Positions 27,102 through 36,906 are shown, counted from the stretch's first letter. The stretch is DNA of 64,000 bases from Salipaludibacillus aurantiacus (GCF_900111295.1 NZ_FOGT01000005.1:124001-188000), one strand, 5' to 3'. Translations and numbers: made by a program. Notes: generated from the sequence alone by a model not told the origin.

Positions 27102-28793
27102 TTGTTAAAGTTATGGCTGCTAGCTACATTTGCAGTGATTTTATCCCTTTCTGCCTGTAATGATGTCGACCAGCTTACTGTTTCTAAAGAGGAAACAGAA
27201 AATCAAAAAAATATGGGAGAAGAGATAGAGAAAGAAGAAAGAGAACATAGCGGAGATAATTTCACTGAAGATAAACAAAATACATCAGAGCGTGTATCAG
27301 CGGGACAGAGTGATAAGTATGAACCAATTGTGATCGAAGAATATTTTCGGGACCATATTGAATTTCAATTAGAAAAAGGTGATGTCGTTACAGAACCAGA
27401 TGAGGTGATGTTTCCTGAAAATTATACTGAATTAGAAGGTGTACTGACATTCAGGGGAGGGCCCTGGCGTGACCGTCCTTCTTATGGAAGCATCAGTGCC
27501 TCCTCAAAAATGGTCCTTGAAGAGCAATGGGAATTTACTACCGGACATAATGAAGAGTGGGGAGGAGGAGCTGGCTGGACTGGACAGCCAGCGATTATTA
27601 AATGGGACGAGGAGATAAGAAAGGTAATGAATATAAAAGAAGAATTCAAAGAGAAGGAAAACTTCGTTGAAATAATTCAAGGCTCCCTTGATGGGAATAT
27701 TTATTTCTTTGATCTTGAATCAGGCAAGCAGTCAAGAGAACCGATCAAAGTACAGAATCCTATTAAAGGCAGTGTATCTGTGGACAGCAGAGGATACCCG
27801 CTTTTATACCAAGGGGACGGCGTCCCTCGGTCAGATGATAAAAAAGGAGAGGATAATTTCGGCTTTAATATCTTCAGCCTTCTGAATGGTGAATTGCTCC
27901 ACCATATTGATGGAAGAGATGAGTATGCCCACCGTGAATGGGGAGCTTTTGATGGTTCGGCATTGATTAACAGAGAAACCGATACTCTCATAACTGGCGG
28001 GGAAAATGGCATTTTTTACAACATTAAATTAAATACAGTCTTTGATAAAGGTGAAGGGAGTATTTCGATATCTCCTGAAGAGCAAAAAATGCGGTATGAA
28101 ATTGAAGACAATGATTACCAGGGTATTGAAAATTCTGTGGCCGTGTATAAAAACATGGCGTTTTTTGCGGATAACGGAGGATCGATCCTGGCGGTTAACC
28201 TTGCAGATAATAAACCCATATGGGCGCTTCCTCCATTAGATGATACAGATTCAACCATCGTTATGGAAATAATTGATGATGTGCCGTTTCTCTACACAGG
28301 AACAGAAGTGGATATTCAAGGTGAAAACGGAGATGCATACCTTCGTAAAATTAACGGAATTACAGGAGAAGTAGTATGGCAAAAAAGCTATTTTGCTTAT
28401 TATTATCCCGGAGTGGTAGGCGGTGTGTTAGCTACACCGGTACTGGGGAAGAAAAGTATGGATGGGCTGATTATTTACACAATTGCACGTCATCAGGGGG
28501 TATACGAAGGAATTATGGTTGCTCTTGACCGTGAAACTGGTGAAGAAGTATGGAGATGGGAGACGGATGATTATGCCTGGAGTTCGCCTGTAGACATTTA
28601 TAATGAGAACGGGGAGGGCTTCCTTATTCAGGCAGACTTTGGAGGCAATCTTCACCTACTTAATGGTTTAACAGGAGAAGTGCTGGACTCCAAAAACTTT
28701 GGCCATAATATTGAAGCTTCGCCAGCTGTTTATAATGATAAGATAGTATTTGCAAGCAGAAGCGGTAAGATACATCAAGTAAAAATTAAGTAA
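27102..28793 (+). CDS. PQQ-like beta-propeller lipoprotein
   Basis: 563 residues. The signal peptide ends in L-S-A-C (Cys19). A charged linker follows, then a repeat-rich domain with several tryptophan-docking style motifs (G-E-V-V-W-Q-K, G-E-E-V-W-R-W, L-A-V-N-L-A-D-N-K-P-I-W) typical of eight-bladed quinoprotein-like propellers. Such proteins usually act as binding or scaffold domains; the residues needed to bind PQQ were not identified, so enzyme activity should not be assumed. TTG 27102 with AAGGGTG at 6 nt is preferred over GTG 27093. The gene stands where spo0B-obg would be expected. Confidence 0.78.
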   Translation: MLKLWLLATFAVILSLSACNDVDQLTVSKEETENQKNMGEEIEKEEREHSGDNFTEDKQNTSERVSAGQSDKYEPIVIEEYFRDHIEFQLEKGDVVTEPDEVMFPENYTELEGVLTFRGGPWRDRPSYGSISASSKMVLEEQWEFTTGHNEEWGGGAGWTGQPAIIKWDEEIRKVMNIKEEFKEKENFVEIIQGSLDGNIYFFDLESGKQSREPIKVQNPIKGSVSVDSRGYPLLYQGDGVPRSDDKKGEDNFGFNIFSLLNGELLHHIDGRDEYAHREWGAFDGSALINRETDTLITGGENGIFYNIKLNTVFDKGEGSISISPEEQKMRYEIEDNDYQGIENSVAVYKNMAFFADNGGSILAVNLADNKPIWALPPLDDTDSTIVMEIIDDVPFLYTGTEVDIQGENGDAYLRKINGITGEVVWQKSYFAYYYPGVVGGVLATPVLGKKSMDGLIIYTIARHQGVYEGIMVALDRETGEEVWRWETDDYAWSSPVDIYNENGEGFLIQADFGGNLHLLNGLTGEVLDSKNFGHNIEASPAVYNDKIVFASRSGKIHQVKIK

Positions 28794-28833
28794 CAGTCTT
28801 GTGGAAATAAAGTAAAAAGGAGGAGGAAGGTAT

Positions 28834-29574
28834 ATGAAAATAACTGTCATTGGCTACTGGGGAGCATATCCTGAGGCAAATGAAGCAACGAGCTGTTTTC
28901 TCCTGGAAGAGGGAAACACAAATATACTGCTGGACTGTGGAAGCGGTGCTGTTTCCAAGCTTCAGAATTACAAGGCGCTGAAAGACATAAACGCCGTTAT
29001 TCTAAGCCATTATCACCACGATCATGCAGCTGATTTAGGGGTTCTTACATACAGCCGGGTGGTCGATATTAACCTTAATAAGACAGATCAGCCGCTTAAT
29101 ATATTTGCTCATGAAAAAGACAAAAAGGAATATAGTAAACTTGGAAAGCCGCCTTATACAAACGTACAGCCCTATAATGGAGGGAGTAAGGTCGAAGTCG
29201 GACCGTTCACTCTCCAATTTCAACAGACAGCGCATTCTGCTCCCTGCTATGCCATGAAAATACGGTCAGAGAAGAGCCCTGGAACACTAGTTTATACGGC
29301 GGATACTTCTTACGATGAAAATCTTAGTCCCTTCTGCCGTGACGCTGATTTATTAATTGCTGAAACAAGCTTTTATGCTGGCCAGGATGCAGCTTCATTT
29401 GGCCATATGACTAGCAGCGAAGTGGCCAGGCTTGCCTCCAATTCCGGTTGCAAGTCTGTCCTTCTCAGTCACCTGCCACACTTTGGAAATCATCATCAGC
29501 TGCTTGAGGAAACGGAGGCAGAATTTAAGGGAGACATTCAAATAGCAAAAACAGGTGCCATTTTTAATTTATAA
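28834..29574 (+). CDS. yhfI: YhfI-like metallo-beta-lactamase fold hydrolase
   Basis: 246 residues. The metal-binding motif S-H-Y-H-H-D-H-A-A-D is intact, with further ligands in A-D-T-S-Y-D, and a C-terminal S-H-L-P-H-F. It resembles RNase Z and the B. subtilis protein YhfI; the substrate is unknown. RBS AGGAGGAAGG. Monocistronic, with its own terminator. Confidence 0.82.
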   Translation: MKITVIGYWGAYPEANEATSCFLLEEGNTNILLDCGSGAVSKLQNYKALKDINAVILSHYHHDHAADLGVLTYSRVVDINLNKTDQPLNIFAHEKDKKEYSKLGKPPYTNVQPYNGGSKVEVGPFTLQFQQTAHSAPCYAMKIRSEKSPGTLVYTADTSYDENLSPFCRDADLLIAETSFYAGQDAASFGHMTSSEVARLASNSGCKSVLLSHLPHFGNHHQLLEETEAEFKGDIQIAKTGAIFNL

Positions 29575-29586
29575 GCATGTCTCCGG

Positions 29587-29619
29587 GACAGAAACCATCA
29601 CGGTTTCTGTCTTTTTTTT
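29587..29619 (+). terminator. Intrinsic terminator after the yhfI-like gene
   Basis: GACAGAAACC / GGTTTCTGTC, 10-bp perfect stem with 5-nt loop, followed by eight T. Confidence 0.93.
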
Positions 29620-29730
29620 ATTTTCAGGCTTTATTAAAGGTATATAGTGATTTAAAATCCACATTAAAACTTATAAAAAGCTTTTTTTAGCCGGCTAATG
29701 TTTCATTTTGAACGAAAAATAATACTATTA

Positions 29731-29850
29731 TCAGTGGAAGATGGATTCTATCAGCGAAAATCGGGTTCAATCGGCGAAAAATCAAATCAATCAGCGAAAA
29801 CAGGATTTAATCGGCGAAAAAACAAATCTATCAGCGATTTTCCATTAATA
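29731..29850 (+). repeat. Six 20-bp tandem units (TCRGCGAAAA...)
   Basis: Units begin at 29731, 29751, 29771, 29791, 29811 and 29831, an exact 20-bp period. The first half is TCAGCGAAAA or TCGGCGAAAA in the four central units, alternating A and G at the third base. The second half varies but stays purine-rich with a TTNA or AATNA end. The outer units are degenerate. No protein is encoded. It lies 16 bp before the PHO box. Confidence 0.88.
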
Positions 29851-29865
29851 GGATGTGAGGGGCCC

Positions 29866-29930
29866 TTTACAAACAGTTTACAAAATATTTACCTTTGATT
29901 CATTTTGGCTTAATAATCAAGAAGTATACT
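29866..29930 (+). promoter_or_regulatory. PHO box and pst promoter
   Basis: TTTACA (29866), TTTACA (29877) and TTTACC (29888) are direct repeats with an exact 11-bp period, as expected for PhoP dimers of Bacillus. A -10 element TATACT lies at 29925-29930 with no good -35, which fits an activator-dependent promoter. Predicts induction of pst under phosphate starvation by PhoPR. Confidence 0.85.
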
Positions 29931-29988
29931 TCAAATTGTGGTCGAACGATCATTACATAAATTAGAGGAAACAGAGGAGGAAGTTGAA

Positions 29989-30999
29989 ATGAAAAAACTA
30001 AAATTATCATTGATGTTGACAGGTCTATTAGCAGTTGCCTCAGCTTGCGGGGGAAACGAAAGCAGTGAAGCAGGCGGGAATAATAACGATAACGAGTCTA
30101 ACGGCGGCAATAATAATGCCGGTAATTCGGAAACAGAAGAGCTTTCAGGCTCAGTACAAATTGATGGATCAGGAACTGTTTATCCGCTTCTATCACGTAT
30201 TGCAGAAGAATACATGGTTAACGAGCAGCAAGGTGTGAGTGTAGAAGTGAGCCGGGCGGGGACAAGCGCAGGTATGCAAAGATTTATTAATGGTGAGACA
30301 GATTTATCGAATGCCTCTCGTACAATCAAAGAAGAAGAATTACAAGGACTCGAAGAAAATGGAATTGAAACACAAGAATTTAAAGTAGCTTTAGATGGTA
30401 TGACTATTGTTATCCACCCTGACAATGATTGGGCAACTGAAATGACAGAGGAGGAAGTGACTGATCTGTTCATTTCAGGGAAGTATGCAGACGATGACAA
30501 TGTTCTCTGGTCTGACGTTCGTGATGACTGGCCGGATGAGGAAGTTAACTTCTATGGTCCAAATGAAAACCACGGCACTTATGAGTTTTTTGTTGAGGTA
30601 TTACTAGATGAGCAGGACCTTGTAGACGGAATTAATTTGCAGCAGGATTATTCCACTTTAGTAGAATTAGTTTCTGATGATGAAAATTCCATTGGGTTCT
30701 TTGGATTTGGTTACTATATAAACAACGATGACAAATTAGGCGTAGTTTCCGTTGATTTCGGTGATGGCCCTGTTGCCCCTTCTCTTGACACTATTGCTGA
30801 GGATGGAGATTACGCTCCGTTTACACGGCCGGTTTTTACTAATTTAAGCATTGATGCTGCGAAAGAAAAGCCGGAAGTTAAAGATTTTGCTAAATACATT
30901 TTTGAAGTGGCTGACGACTTAGCCGGAGAAACTGGATTTGCACCATTACCGGAAGAAGAATTAAACAGTTATATTGAAGAAATTGACGAAATTGAATAG
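29989..30999 (+). CDS. pstS: Phosphate-binding lipoprotein PstS
   Basis: 336 residues. Lipobox V-A-S-A-C (Cys20), an Asn/Gly/Glu linker, then the phosphate-binding domain with D-G-S-G-T-V-Y-P and S-R-A-G-T-S-A-G-M-Q-R-F, which hold the ligand contacts of PstS. The mature protein is very acidic. ATG 29989 follows GAGGAGG; an upstream in-frame extension is not credible. First gene of pstSCAB-phoU. Confidence 0.95.
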   Translation: MKKLKLSLMLTGLLAVASACGGNESSEAGGNNNDNESNGGNNNAGNSETEELSGSVQIDGSGTVYPLLSRIAEEYMVNEQQGVSVEVSRAGTSAGMQRFINGETDLSNASRTIKEEELQGLEENGIETQEFKVALDGMTIVIHPDNDWATEMTEEEVTDLFISGKYADDDNVLWSDVRDDWPDEEVNFYGPNENHGTYEFFVEVLLDEQDLVDGINLQQDYSTLVELVSDDENSIGFFGFGYYINNDDKLGVVSVDFGDGPVAPSLDTIAEDGDYAPFTRPVFTNLSIDAAKEKPEVKDFAKYIFEVADDLAGETGFAPLPEEELNSYIEEIDEIE

Positions 31000-31011
31000 T
31001 AATCCAGTAGA

Positions 31012-31045
31012 TCATCAGAGAGAGCCTGAGGGCTCCCTCTGATGA
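31012..31045 (+). promoter_or_regulatory. Stable stem-loop between pstS and pstC
   Basis: 15 pairs with one mismatch (31012-31026 with 31031-31045), loop TGAG, and no T tract. Such hairpins after a binding-protein gene usually slow 3' decay and raise its level relative to the channel genes. Confidence 0.8.
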
Positions 31046-31074
31046 ATGTATGTATGTGAGGAAGGAGCAAAACA

Positions 31075-32007
31075 ATGTCTTATTCAGCGAATGTAAAGGA
31101 CATGATCGAAACTAATAGAAAGAATAGTAAACTTGCAAAATTTGAAAAGATGATTCCTTTTTTGCTGTTTTTAGCAGCGTCCATCTCAGTTCTTACAACA
31201 TTAGGAATTCTTGTTACGTTATTGTTCGAAACAGTTCTGTTCTTTCAAAACGTCTCTTTTAGAGAATTCTTTCTACAGTCTGAGATGAGGCCTCTCAACC
31301 CTACAAATCCACAGTTTAGTATATTACCGTTATTGGGAGCGACCTTGCTTTCTACCGGAATTGCTATGTTCGTAGCTGTACCGGTCGGTCTTACTACTGC
31401 CGTTTATTTAAGTGAATACGCTACGGACAAGGTGAGGCGAATTTTAAAACCTTTAGTAGAAGTTTTAGCAGGAATCCCAACAATTGTATATGGTTTTTTT
31501 GCCTTTACGTTTGTAACTCCCTTCCTTCGCGAATTTATTCCTGCGCTTGACCGGACAAATATTTTAAGTCCAGGGATCGTTATGGGGATTATGATTATTC
31601 CAATTGTCGCTTCATTATCAGAAGACGCGATGAGTTCTGTGCCTAATTCGATTCGTGAAGGAGCAATGGCCCTGGGCGCTACAAAGTTTGAAGTCGCCTT
31701 TCGTGTTGTGATTCCTGCTGCAATTTCAGGCATTATTGCTTCCTTTGTTTTGGGCATCTCCCGGGCAATTGGTGAAACAATGATCGTAACGATTGCAAGC
31801 GGCAGCAATAAAAACCTCACATTTGATGTCACACAAAGTATGCAGACGATGACCGCTTATATTGTAGAAGTGACAAGCGGAGATGCCGGGGCCGGAACAA
31901 CGGCCTATTACAGTTTATATGCCGTAGCAATGACATTATTTGTTTTTACACTTGCCATGAATATGTTTGCAAGGTATATGACGAAAAGATTCAGGGAGGT
32001 GTATTAA
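31075..32007 (+). CDS. pstC: Phosphate ABC transporter permease PstC
   Basis: 310 residues with six membrane segments; S-R-A-I-G-E-T-M-I-V is the signature near the fifth span, and the EAA-type loop is E-G-A-M-A-L-G-A-T-K-F-E-V. RBS GGAAGGAG. Its stop is directly followed by the TTG of pstA. Confidence 0.95.
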   Translation: MSYSANVKDMIETNRKNSKLAKFEKMIPFLLFLAASISVLTTLGILVTLLFETVLFFQNVSFREFFLQSEMRPLNPTNPQFSILPLLGATLLSTGIAMFVAVPVGLTTAVYLSEYATDKVRRILKPLVEVLAGIPTIVYGFFAFTFVTPFLREFIPALDRTNILSPGIVMGIMIIPIVASLSEDAMSSVPNSIREGAMALGATKFEVAFRVVIPAAISGIIASFVLGISRAIGETMIVTIASGSNKNLTFDVTQSMQTMTAYIVEVTSGDAGAGTTAYYSLYAVAMTLFVFTLAMNMFARYMTKRFREVY

Positions 32008-32892
32008 TTGCAATATATGGATCTAGATGCGGTTCAGTCGAGAATGACTAAACGTATATTCTTTAACCGCCTGAGTAAAATGTTGTTTTTAGCCTCAGCC
32101 TTTTTTGGTTTAATTGTTTTAGCTGTCCTTCTATATGATGTGGTCTCAGACAGTATTGGTTGGTTAAGTATTGACTTTTTAACAAGCCTTCTTTCTACAA
32201 ATCCGGATATTGCTGGTATTAGAGGAGCAATTCTCGGTACCGTCTGGCTTATGGTTATTGTAGGTCCGGTGACTATGATTCTTGGCGTATGTACGGCCAT
32301 ATACCTTGAAGAGTATGCCCGCCCTTCAAAGTTTACAACATTCATTCAGACAAATATTTCTAACCTTGCCGGAGTTCCGTCCATTGTTTTTGGGCTTCTT
32401 GGTTTAACCGTTTTTGTCAGGCTTTTTGGATTAGGTTCAATCGTACTAGCAGGCGGATTAACAATGTCCCTGCTGGTCCTCCCAATTGTAGTAGTCGCCT
32501 CCCAGGAATCCATACGTGCGGTGCCTGCACATTTAAGGGAAGCGTCTTTTGGAATGGGAGCTACCAAATGGCAGACTATTAAAAATGTTGTATTGCCTGT
32601 TGCTTTACCTGGTATTTTCACTGGAATGATTTTGGCAATTTCCCGGGCAATTGGTGAAACAGCTCCACTCGTGGCGATTGGAATACCAGCTTTAATTATA
32701 CCTGCACCGTCAGGAATTTTTGACAGGTTCACTGCGCTGCCAATGCAGATTTACTACTGGACGATCGATTCAGTAATGGTTCAGGAGTATGCTTATCTGG
32801 CCGCAGCCACCATTGTCGTATTACTTCTCATTTTATTTACTTTAAATTCGATTGCTATATTAATTAGAAATAAGTTTGACCGCCGTTATTAA
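32008..32892 (+). CDS. pstA: Phosphate ABC transporter permease PstA
   Basis: 294 residues, six segments; S-R-A-I-G-E-T-A-P-L and E-A-S-F-G-M-G-A-T-K-W-Q-T are the PstA motifs. The start is TTG 32008 with GGGAGGTG at 6 nt; the ATG three codons later has poorer spacing. Partner of PstC. Confidence 0.94.
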   Translation: MQYMDLDAVQSRMTKRIFFNRLSKMLFLASAFFGLIVLAVLLYDVVSDSIGWLSIDFLTSLLSTNPDIAGIRGAILGTVWLMVIVGPVTMILGVCTAIYLEEYARPSKFTTFIQTNISNLAGVPSIVFGLLGLTVFVRLFGLGSIVLAGGLTMSLLVLPIVVVASQESIRAVPAHLREASFGMGATKWQTIKNVVLPVALPGIFTGMILAISRAIGETAPLVAIGIPALIIPAPSGIFDRFTALPMQIYYWTIDSVMVQEYAYLAAATIVVLLLILFTLNSIAILIRNKFDRRY

Positions 32893-32923
32893 AACCTATT
32901 GACCTAATGAAAGGAGACTCACA

Positions 32924-33739
32924 ATGGCTCAATCACTTTTAAAAAAGAAAAAACCTGTGATGGCTGAGAATAAAACCGAAGCTAAACCGACCGTGTATGA
33001 TACTAAAAAATTAAATTTATGGTATGGAAAGACACATGCTCTTAAAGATATCGATCTGGAAATTCAGGAGCGTTCCGTCACAGCGATTATAGGCCCTTCC
33101 GGCTGCGGGAAATCAACTTATATTAAAACGTTAAACCGTATGGTAGAAATGAATCCGGAGGTTCGCACGACGGGTGAAGTTCAATACCGCGGAAGGAATA
33201 TCTTTGATCGAAACTATTATGTAGAAGAATTGCGCACAAGAGTAGGAATGGTATTTCAAAAACCAAACCCATTTCCAAAATCAATTTTTGATAATGTGGC
33301 ATACGGCCCTAAAATTCACGGCATCAGGGATAAAAAAATTCTTAAGCAGATCGTGGAGAAAAGCTTACGGGGGGCGGCTATCTGGGATGAAGTAAAGGAC
33401 AGGCTAAACGAGAATGCTTATGGATTATCGGGCGGCCAGCAGCAGCGTCTATGTATTGCCCGCTGTTTAGCTGTAGAACCTGACGTTATTTTAATGGATG
33501 AACCAACCTCAGCGCTGGATCCTAAGTCAACTTTAAAGGTGGAAGAACTGGTTCAGGACCTGAAAAAAAATTATTCAATTATTATCGTGACTCATAATAT
33601 GCAGCAAGCGGCACGTATTTCGGATAAAACAGCTTTCTTCCTAAATGGAGAAGTAGTTGAATATGAAGATACAAACTTAATTTTCTCTAATCCAAACGAT
33701 AAACGAACCGAAGACTATATTACCGGCCGGTTCGGATAA
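32924..33739 (+). CDS. pstB: Phosphate ABC transporter ATPase PstB
   Basis: 271 residues. Walker [10 protein letters not shown], signature L-S-G-G-Q-Q-Q-R-L, Walker B V-I-L-M-D-E-P, and the PstB-typical [10 protein letters not shown]. About 25 extra residues precede the core. RBS AAAGGAGA. Confidence 0.97.
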   Translation: MAQSLLKKKKPVMAENKTEAKPTVYDTKKLNLWYGKTHALKDIDLEIQERSVTAIIGPSGCGKSTYIKTLNRMVEMNPEVRTTGEVQYRGRNIFDRNYYVEELRTRVGMVFQKPNPFPKSIFDNVAYGPKIHGIRDKKILKQIVEKSLRGAAIWDEVKDRLNENAYGLSGGQQQRLCIARCLAVEPDVILMDEPTSALDPKSTLKVEELVQDLKKNYSIIIVTHNMQQAARISDKTAFFLNGEVVEYEDTNLIFSNPNDKRTEDYITGRFG

Positions 33740-33752
33740 GGAGGCAGCAGAC

Positions 33753-34406
33753 GTGGGTGTCCGTACAAATTATGAAACTGAACTTCAAAATTTAAAAGGT
33801 GATATCGGTCTTTTAAGTTCAATGGTTGAAGAGGGCTTTAATAAGGCTGTAAAGGCAATAGTCATAAGAGATTATTCTGCCCTGGAAGAGATTATCGACC
33901 GGGACGAGGAAGTAAATCGCCTTGAATTGGAGATTAATGAGAATGCTACAATAATGATTGCTAAACAGCAGCCTGTGGCCTCAGACTTAAGAAAAGTGAT
34001 GGCAGCTTTAAAGGTTGCGAGCGACCTCGAGCGAATGGGAGATTTGACGGTGGATATGGCTAAATCTGCTCTTAGAATGGACGGTGGTTTGGAAAAGAAT
34101 CAATTTAAAAACCAATTAATGAAACTGGCAGAAATGACTTCAATAATGATGAAAGAAGTGCTTCATGCTTATGAAAGAGCAGATATATTAAGAGCTCAAA
34201 AAATTGCAGCTATGGATGACGAAGTTGACGACTATTACGGTGATTTTCTTAAAGAAGTTATTCAAACGGCCTCAGGAAATGAAGCTGAAGATATGATGCA
34301 ATTAGCATTTATTGGACGTTTTATTGAAAGAATAGCAGATTACTGTACAAACGTAGCGGAATGGATTATTTATGAAGTGAACGGCCGGCGTTTCGATTTA
34401 AATTAA
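33753..34406 (+). CDS. phoU: Phosphate transport regulator PhoU
   Basis: 217 residues, two repeats of a three-helix bundle with paired acidic metal motifs (E-I-I-D-R-D-E-E-V-N and A-A-M-D-D-E-V-D). PhoU modulates Pst and links it to phosphate signalling. GTG 33753 follows AAGGAGG with 8-nt spacing. Bacillus subtilis lacks phoU next to pst, but many other Bacillaceae have it. Confidence 0.94.
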   Translation: MGVRTNYETELQNLKGDIGLLSSMVEEGFNKAVKAIVIRDYSALEEIIDRDEEVNRLELEINENATIMIAKQQPVASDLRKVMAALKVASDLERMGDLTVDMAKSALRMDGGLEKNQFKNQLMKLAEMTSIMMKEVLHAYERADILRAQKIAAMDDEVDDYYGDFLKEVIQTASGNEAEDMMQLAFIGRFIERIADYCTNVAEWIIYEVNGRRFDLN

Positions 34407-34428
34407 GCACATTAAACAGGGTGATTAA

Positions 34429-35181
34429 ATGAGTCAGGATAAACCAGCTCCTACTATTCTTATAGTCGATAACGATATAACCCTACGTTTAAAAATGCAG
34501 GAAACTTTTCACTCTTATGGCTTTGATGTATGGGTGGCCAATAACGGGAAAGATGCTGTTAAGATAATTACTTCTCTTAAACCTGATGCTGTAATAACGG
34601 CTATGAGTCTCCCCCGGTTAAGCGGTTTTGATTTATGCAGGGAGTTAAGGCAGTCTCTGAATATATGGACGCCAGTTCTCCTAATAGCTGAAAAAGCAGA
34701 TGAACTGGAGGCAGTATTAGGCTTTGAATTGGGAGCAGATGATTATTTAGTGAAGCCTCTAAGGCTGAAAGAAGTAGTAGCAAGGGTCAAATCTGTCATT
34801 AGAAGAGGGAGCCTGTGCTGTGATACTCCAAGTGTTTCAGGGGTTCATGAGTCAGAAGGATTGCTCGAGAATGGAGCTTTAAGTTTAGATCCGGTACATT
34901 TTACTTTGTATAAAAACGGGGACACAGTGGAATTAACTCGTAAAGAGTATGAACTGGTGTATTATCTGTTAAAAAACAAAGGAAAAGCTTTTACAAGGGA
35001 GCATTTAAAAACAATCATTTCAGGGGATGATCATCAAATTGATGAACGCATTATTGATGTGTTTATCAGCCGTATTCGCAGAAGAATCGAACCTAAAAGC
35101 CGCAATCCTGTTTATATTAAGACTGTAAGGAATGTAGGCTATATGATGAAAGAGATTAAAGAAAAAAAGTTAAGTTATTAG
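34429..35181 (+). CDS. OmpR-type response regulator lacking the phospho-acceptor Asp
   Basis: 250 residues: receiver (about 8-125) and winged-helix DNA-binding domain (about 145-248, with L-T-R-K-E-Y-E-L). At the acceptor site the usual D is Ala58 (P-D-A-V-I-T-A-M-S-L-P), and the switch Thr/Ser is Ala87. Lys109 and the early D-N-D are kept. It therefore probably works without phosphorylation. It follows phoU by 22 bp with no terminator between, so it is read as part of the Pst operon; no kinase is adjacent. Target genes are unknown. Confidence 0.88.
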   Translation: MSQDKPAPTILIVDNDITLRLKMQETFHSYGFDVWVANNGKDAVKIITSLKPDAVITAMSLPRLSGFDLCRELRQSLNIWTPVLLIAEKADELEAVLGFELGADDYLVKPLRLKEVVARVKSVIRRGSLCCDTPSVSGVHESEGLLENGALSLDPVHFTLYKNGDTVELTRKEYELVYYLLKNKGKAFTREHLKTIISGDDHQIDERIIDVFISRIRRRIEPKSRNPVYIKTVRNVGYMMKEIKEKKLSY

Positions 35182-35311
35182 AAAAGTTTGTTCCGAAGAG
35201 GTGTTTCAGGAACAGGCTTTTTATTATCCTAATGAAGTGTTTTGCCTCCAGTGATGTTTTCATATATACTACTAAACAGTTATATTCCTGTATATTAAAG
35301 GAGGGAAAAAA

Positions 35312-35671
35312 TTGTTTCAGTATGATGTGTTTTTACACTCTCATGATTTATTCTGGTTTATCACACTCATTCTTTTTGCTTTAGTACTGGTTTTTTTAAA
35401 GAGTGGATTAATAAAACCTGCAAAAGTTCTCCAAATGATTTTAAGGTTTTTATACATCCTTGTATTTGGTACAGGACTCGTCTTAATTGCAATGAATTTA
35501 TGGTGGGGATCAATTGTTAAGGGCGTCTTAGCCTTTTGGCTGATTTACGTAATGGAAATGATCTCAACACGCATGTCGAAAAAAGAGCTTACCCCCTGGA
35601 CGTCTTTTATTTTATGGATTCAATTTTTCGTATCTTTTGTCGCAGTTATATATTTCGGGTATTTTATTTAA
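35312..35671 (+). CDS. yisL: YisL family membrane protein
   Basis: 119 residues with four membrane segments, matching the small YisL/DUF1516 family of unknown function (H-S-H-D-L-F-W-F-I near the start, W-L-I-Y-V-M-E-M later). TTG 35312 is preceded by AAAGGAGGG at 6 nt. Confidence 0.85.
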   Translation: MFQYDVFLHSHDLFWFITLILFALVLVFLKSGLIKPAKVLQMILRFLYILVFGTGLVLIAMNLWWGSIVKGVLAFWLIYVMEMISTRMSKKELTPWTSFILWIQFFVSFVAVIYFGYFI

Positions 35672-35706
35672 GGCTTATTACATAAAGAGCATAGAGCGTA
35701 CATAAT

Positions 35707-35744
35707 ACAAAAAAACCTGTTGTGATGAGCACAACAGGTTTTTT
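35707..35744. terminator. Bidirectional terminator between yisL and ald
   Basis: ACCTGTTGTG / CACAACAGGT, 10-bp stem with 5-nt loop, flanked by an A run on the left and a T run on the right, so it can serve both converging genes. Confidence 0.92.
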
Positions 35745-35787
35745 ATGGGTAATTCAAAACCTCTCTGGACTATAATCAGCTTGGGGG

Positions 35788-36906
35788 CTATAGCTGCAAA
35801 GCTTCCTCAACAGATACATACTCATAGCCAAGATCGCGTGCTACTGCTTCATAAGTCACTTTACCGTTGGCTGTATTGACACCTTTGACAAGAGCCGCGT
35901 TGTATTTAAGCGCTTCGTGTAATCCCCGGTTCGCAATTTGCAAAGCATAAGGGATCGTGACGTTTGTTAAACCAATGGTCGAAGTGCGCGGCACAGCACC
36001 GGGCATATTGGCGACAGCATAATGCACGACACCGTGCTTTGTGTATGTCGGGTTATCGTGAGTTGTTATTTTATCTACCGTTTCAACGATTCCTCCCTGG
36101 TCAATAGCAACATCTACAATAACTGACCCAGGCTGCATTTCTTTTATCATCTCTTCTGTTACAAGTTTTGGCGCCTTTGCCCCTGGAATGAGAACAGCTC
36201 CGATAAGGAGGTCTGATTCTTTCACTGCCTGGGCAATATTCAGAGGGTTGCTCATAAGTGTATTGATTTCTGTACCGAAAATATCATCAAGCTGACGCAT
36301 ACGTTCAGGGCTTAAATCCATAATGGTTACGTCAGCCCCGAGTCCCATAGCAATTTTGGCAGCATTGGTTCCTACCACTCCGCCTCCAATAACAGTCACT
36401 TTTCCACGTTTAACTCCCGGAATGCCGGAGAGAAGAACGCCGCTTCCTCCTTTAGGTTTCTCGAGAAACTGCGCTCCAATTTGAGAAGCCATTCTTCCGG
36501 CGACTTCACTCATAGGAGTCAACAAAGGAAGAGTGTGGTTAACTTCAACCGTTTCATATGCGACAGCGGTGACACCTTTTTCGGTTAGAGCTTTCGCCAG
36601 CTTTGGAACGGCGGCCAGGTGCAGGTATGTAAATAGAATAAGTCCTTCTCTAAAATATGGGTATTCATCCTCTAAAGGCTCTTTTACCTTCATAATCATT
36701 TCAGAGCTGTGCCAGACATCGCTCGCTTCGTCAAAAATTTTGGCGCCTGCAGCTTCATAATCTTCGTCATTGAAACCGCTTCCAACGCCCGCCGATTTCT
36801 CAACTATAATGTCATGGCCCGCCTGCTTCAGAGTTAAAACGCCCGCTGGAGTTAAAGCGACCCGGTTTTCGTTGTTTTTTATTTCTCTGGGTACTCCAAT
36901 TTTCAT
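35788..36906 (-). CDS. ald: Alanine dehydrogenase
   Basis: 372 residues. Catalyses NAD-dependent deamination of L-alanine to pyruvate, important for sporulation on amino acids. N-terminal [17 protein letters not shown] is the family signature; the Rossmann motif [10 protein letters not shown] lies near residue 175. RBS GAGGAGGGTG precedes ATG 36906. Confidence 0.96.
   Translation of the reverse strand: MKIGVPREIKNNENRVALTPAGVLTLKQAGHDIIVEKSAGVGSGFNDEDYEAAGAKIFDEASDVWHSSEMIMKVKEPLEDEYPYFREGLILFTYLHLAAVPKLAKALTEKGVTAVAYETVEVNHTLPLLTPMSEVAGRMASQIGAQFLEKPKGGSGVLLSGIPGVKRGKVTVIGGGVVGTNAAKIAMGLGADVTIMDLSPERMRQLDDIFGTEINTLMSNPLNIAQAVKESDLLIGAVLIPGAKAPKLVTEEMIKEMQPGSVIVDVAIDQGGIVETVDKITTHDNPTYTKHGVVHYAVANMPGAVPRTSTIGLTNVTIPYALQIANRGLHEALKYNAALVKGVNTANGKVTYEAVARDLGYEYVSVEEALQL

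Noticed and set aside
29731-29850. CRISPR array
   Set aside because: Units are 20 bp in total with no unique spacers of CRISPR length, and no cas genes are near.
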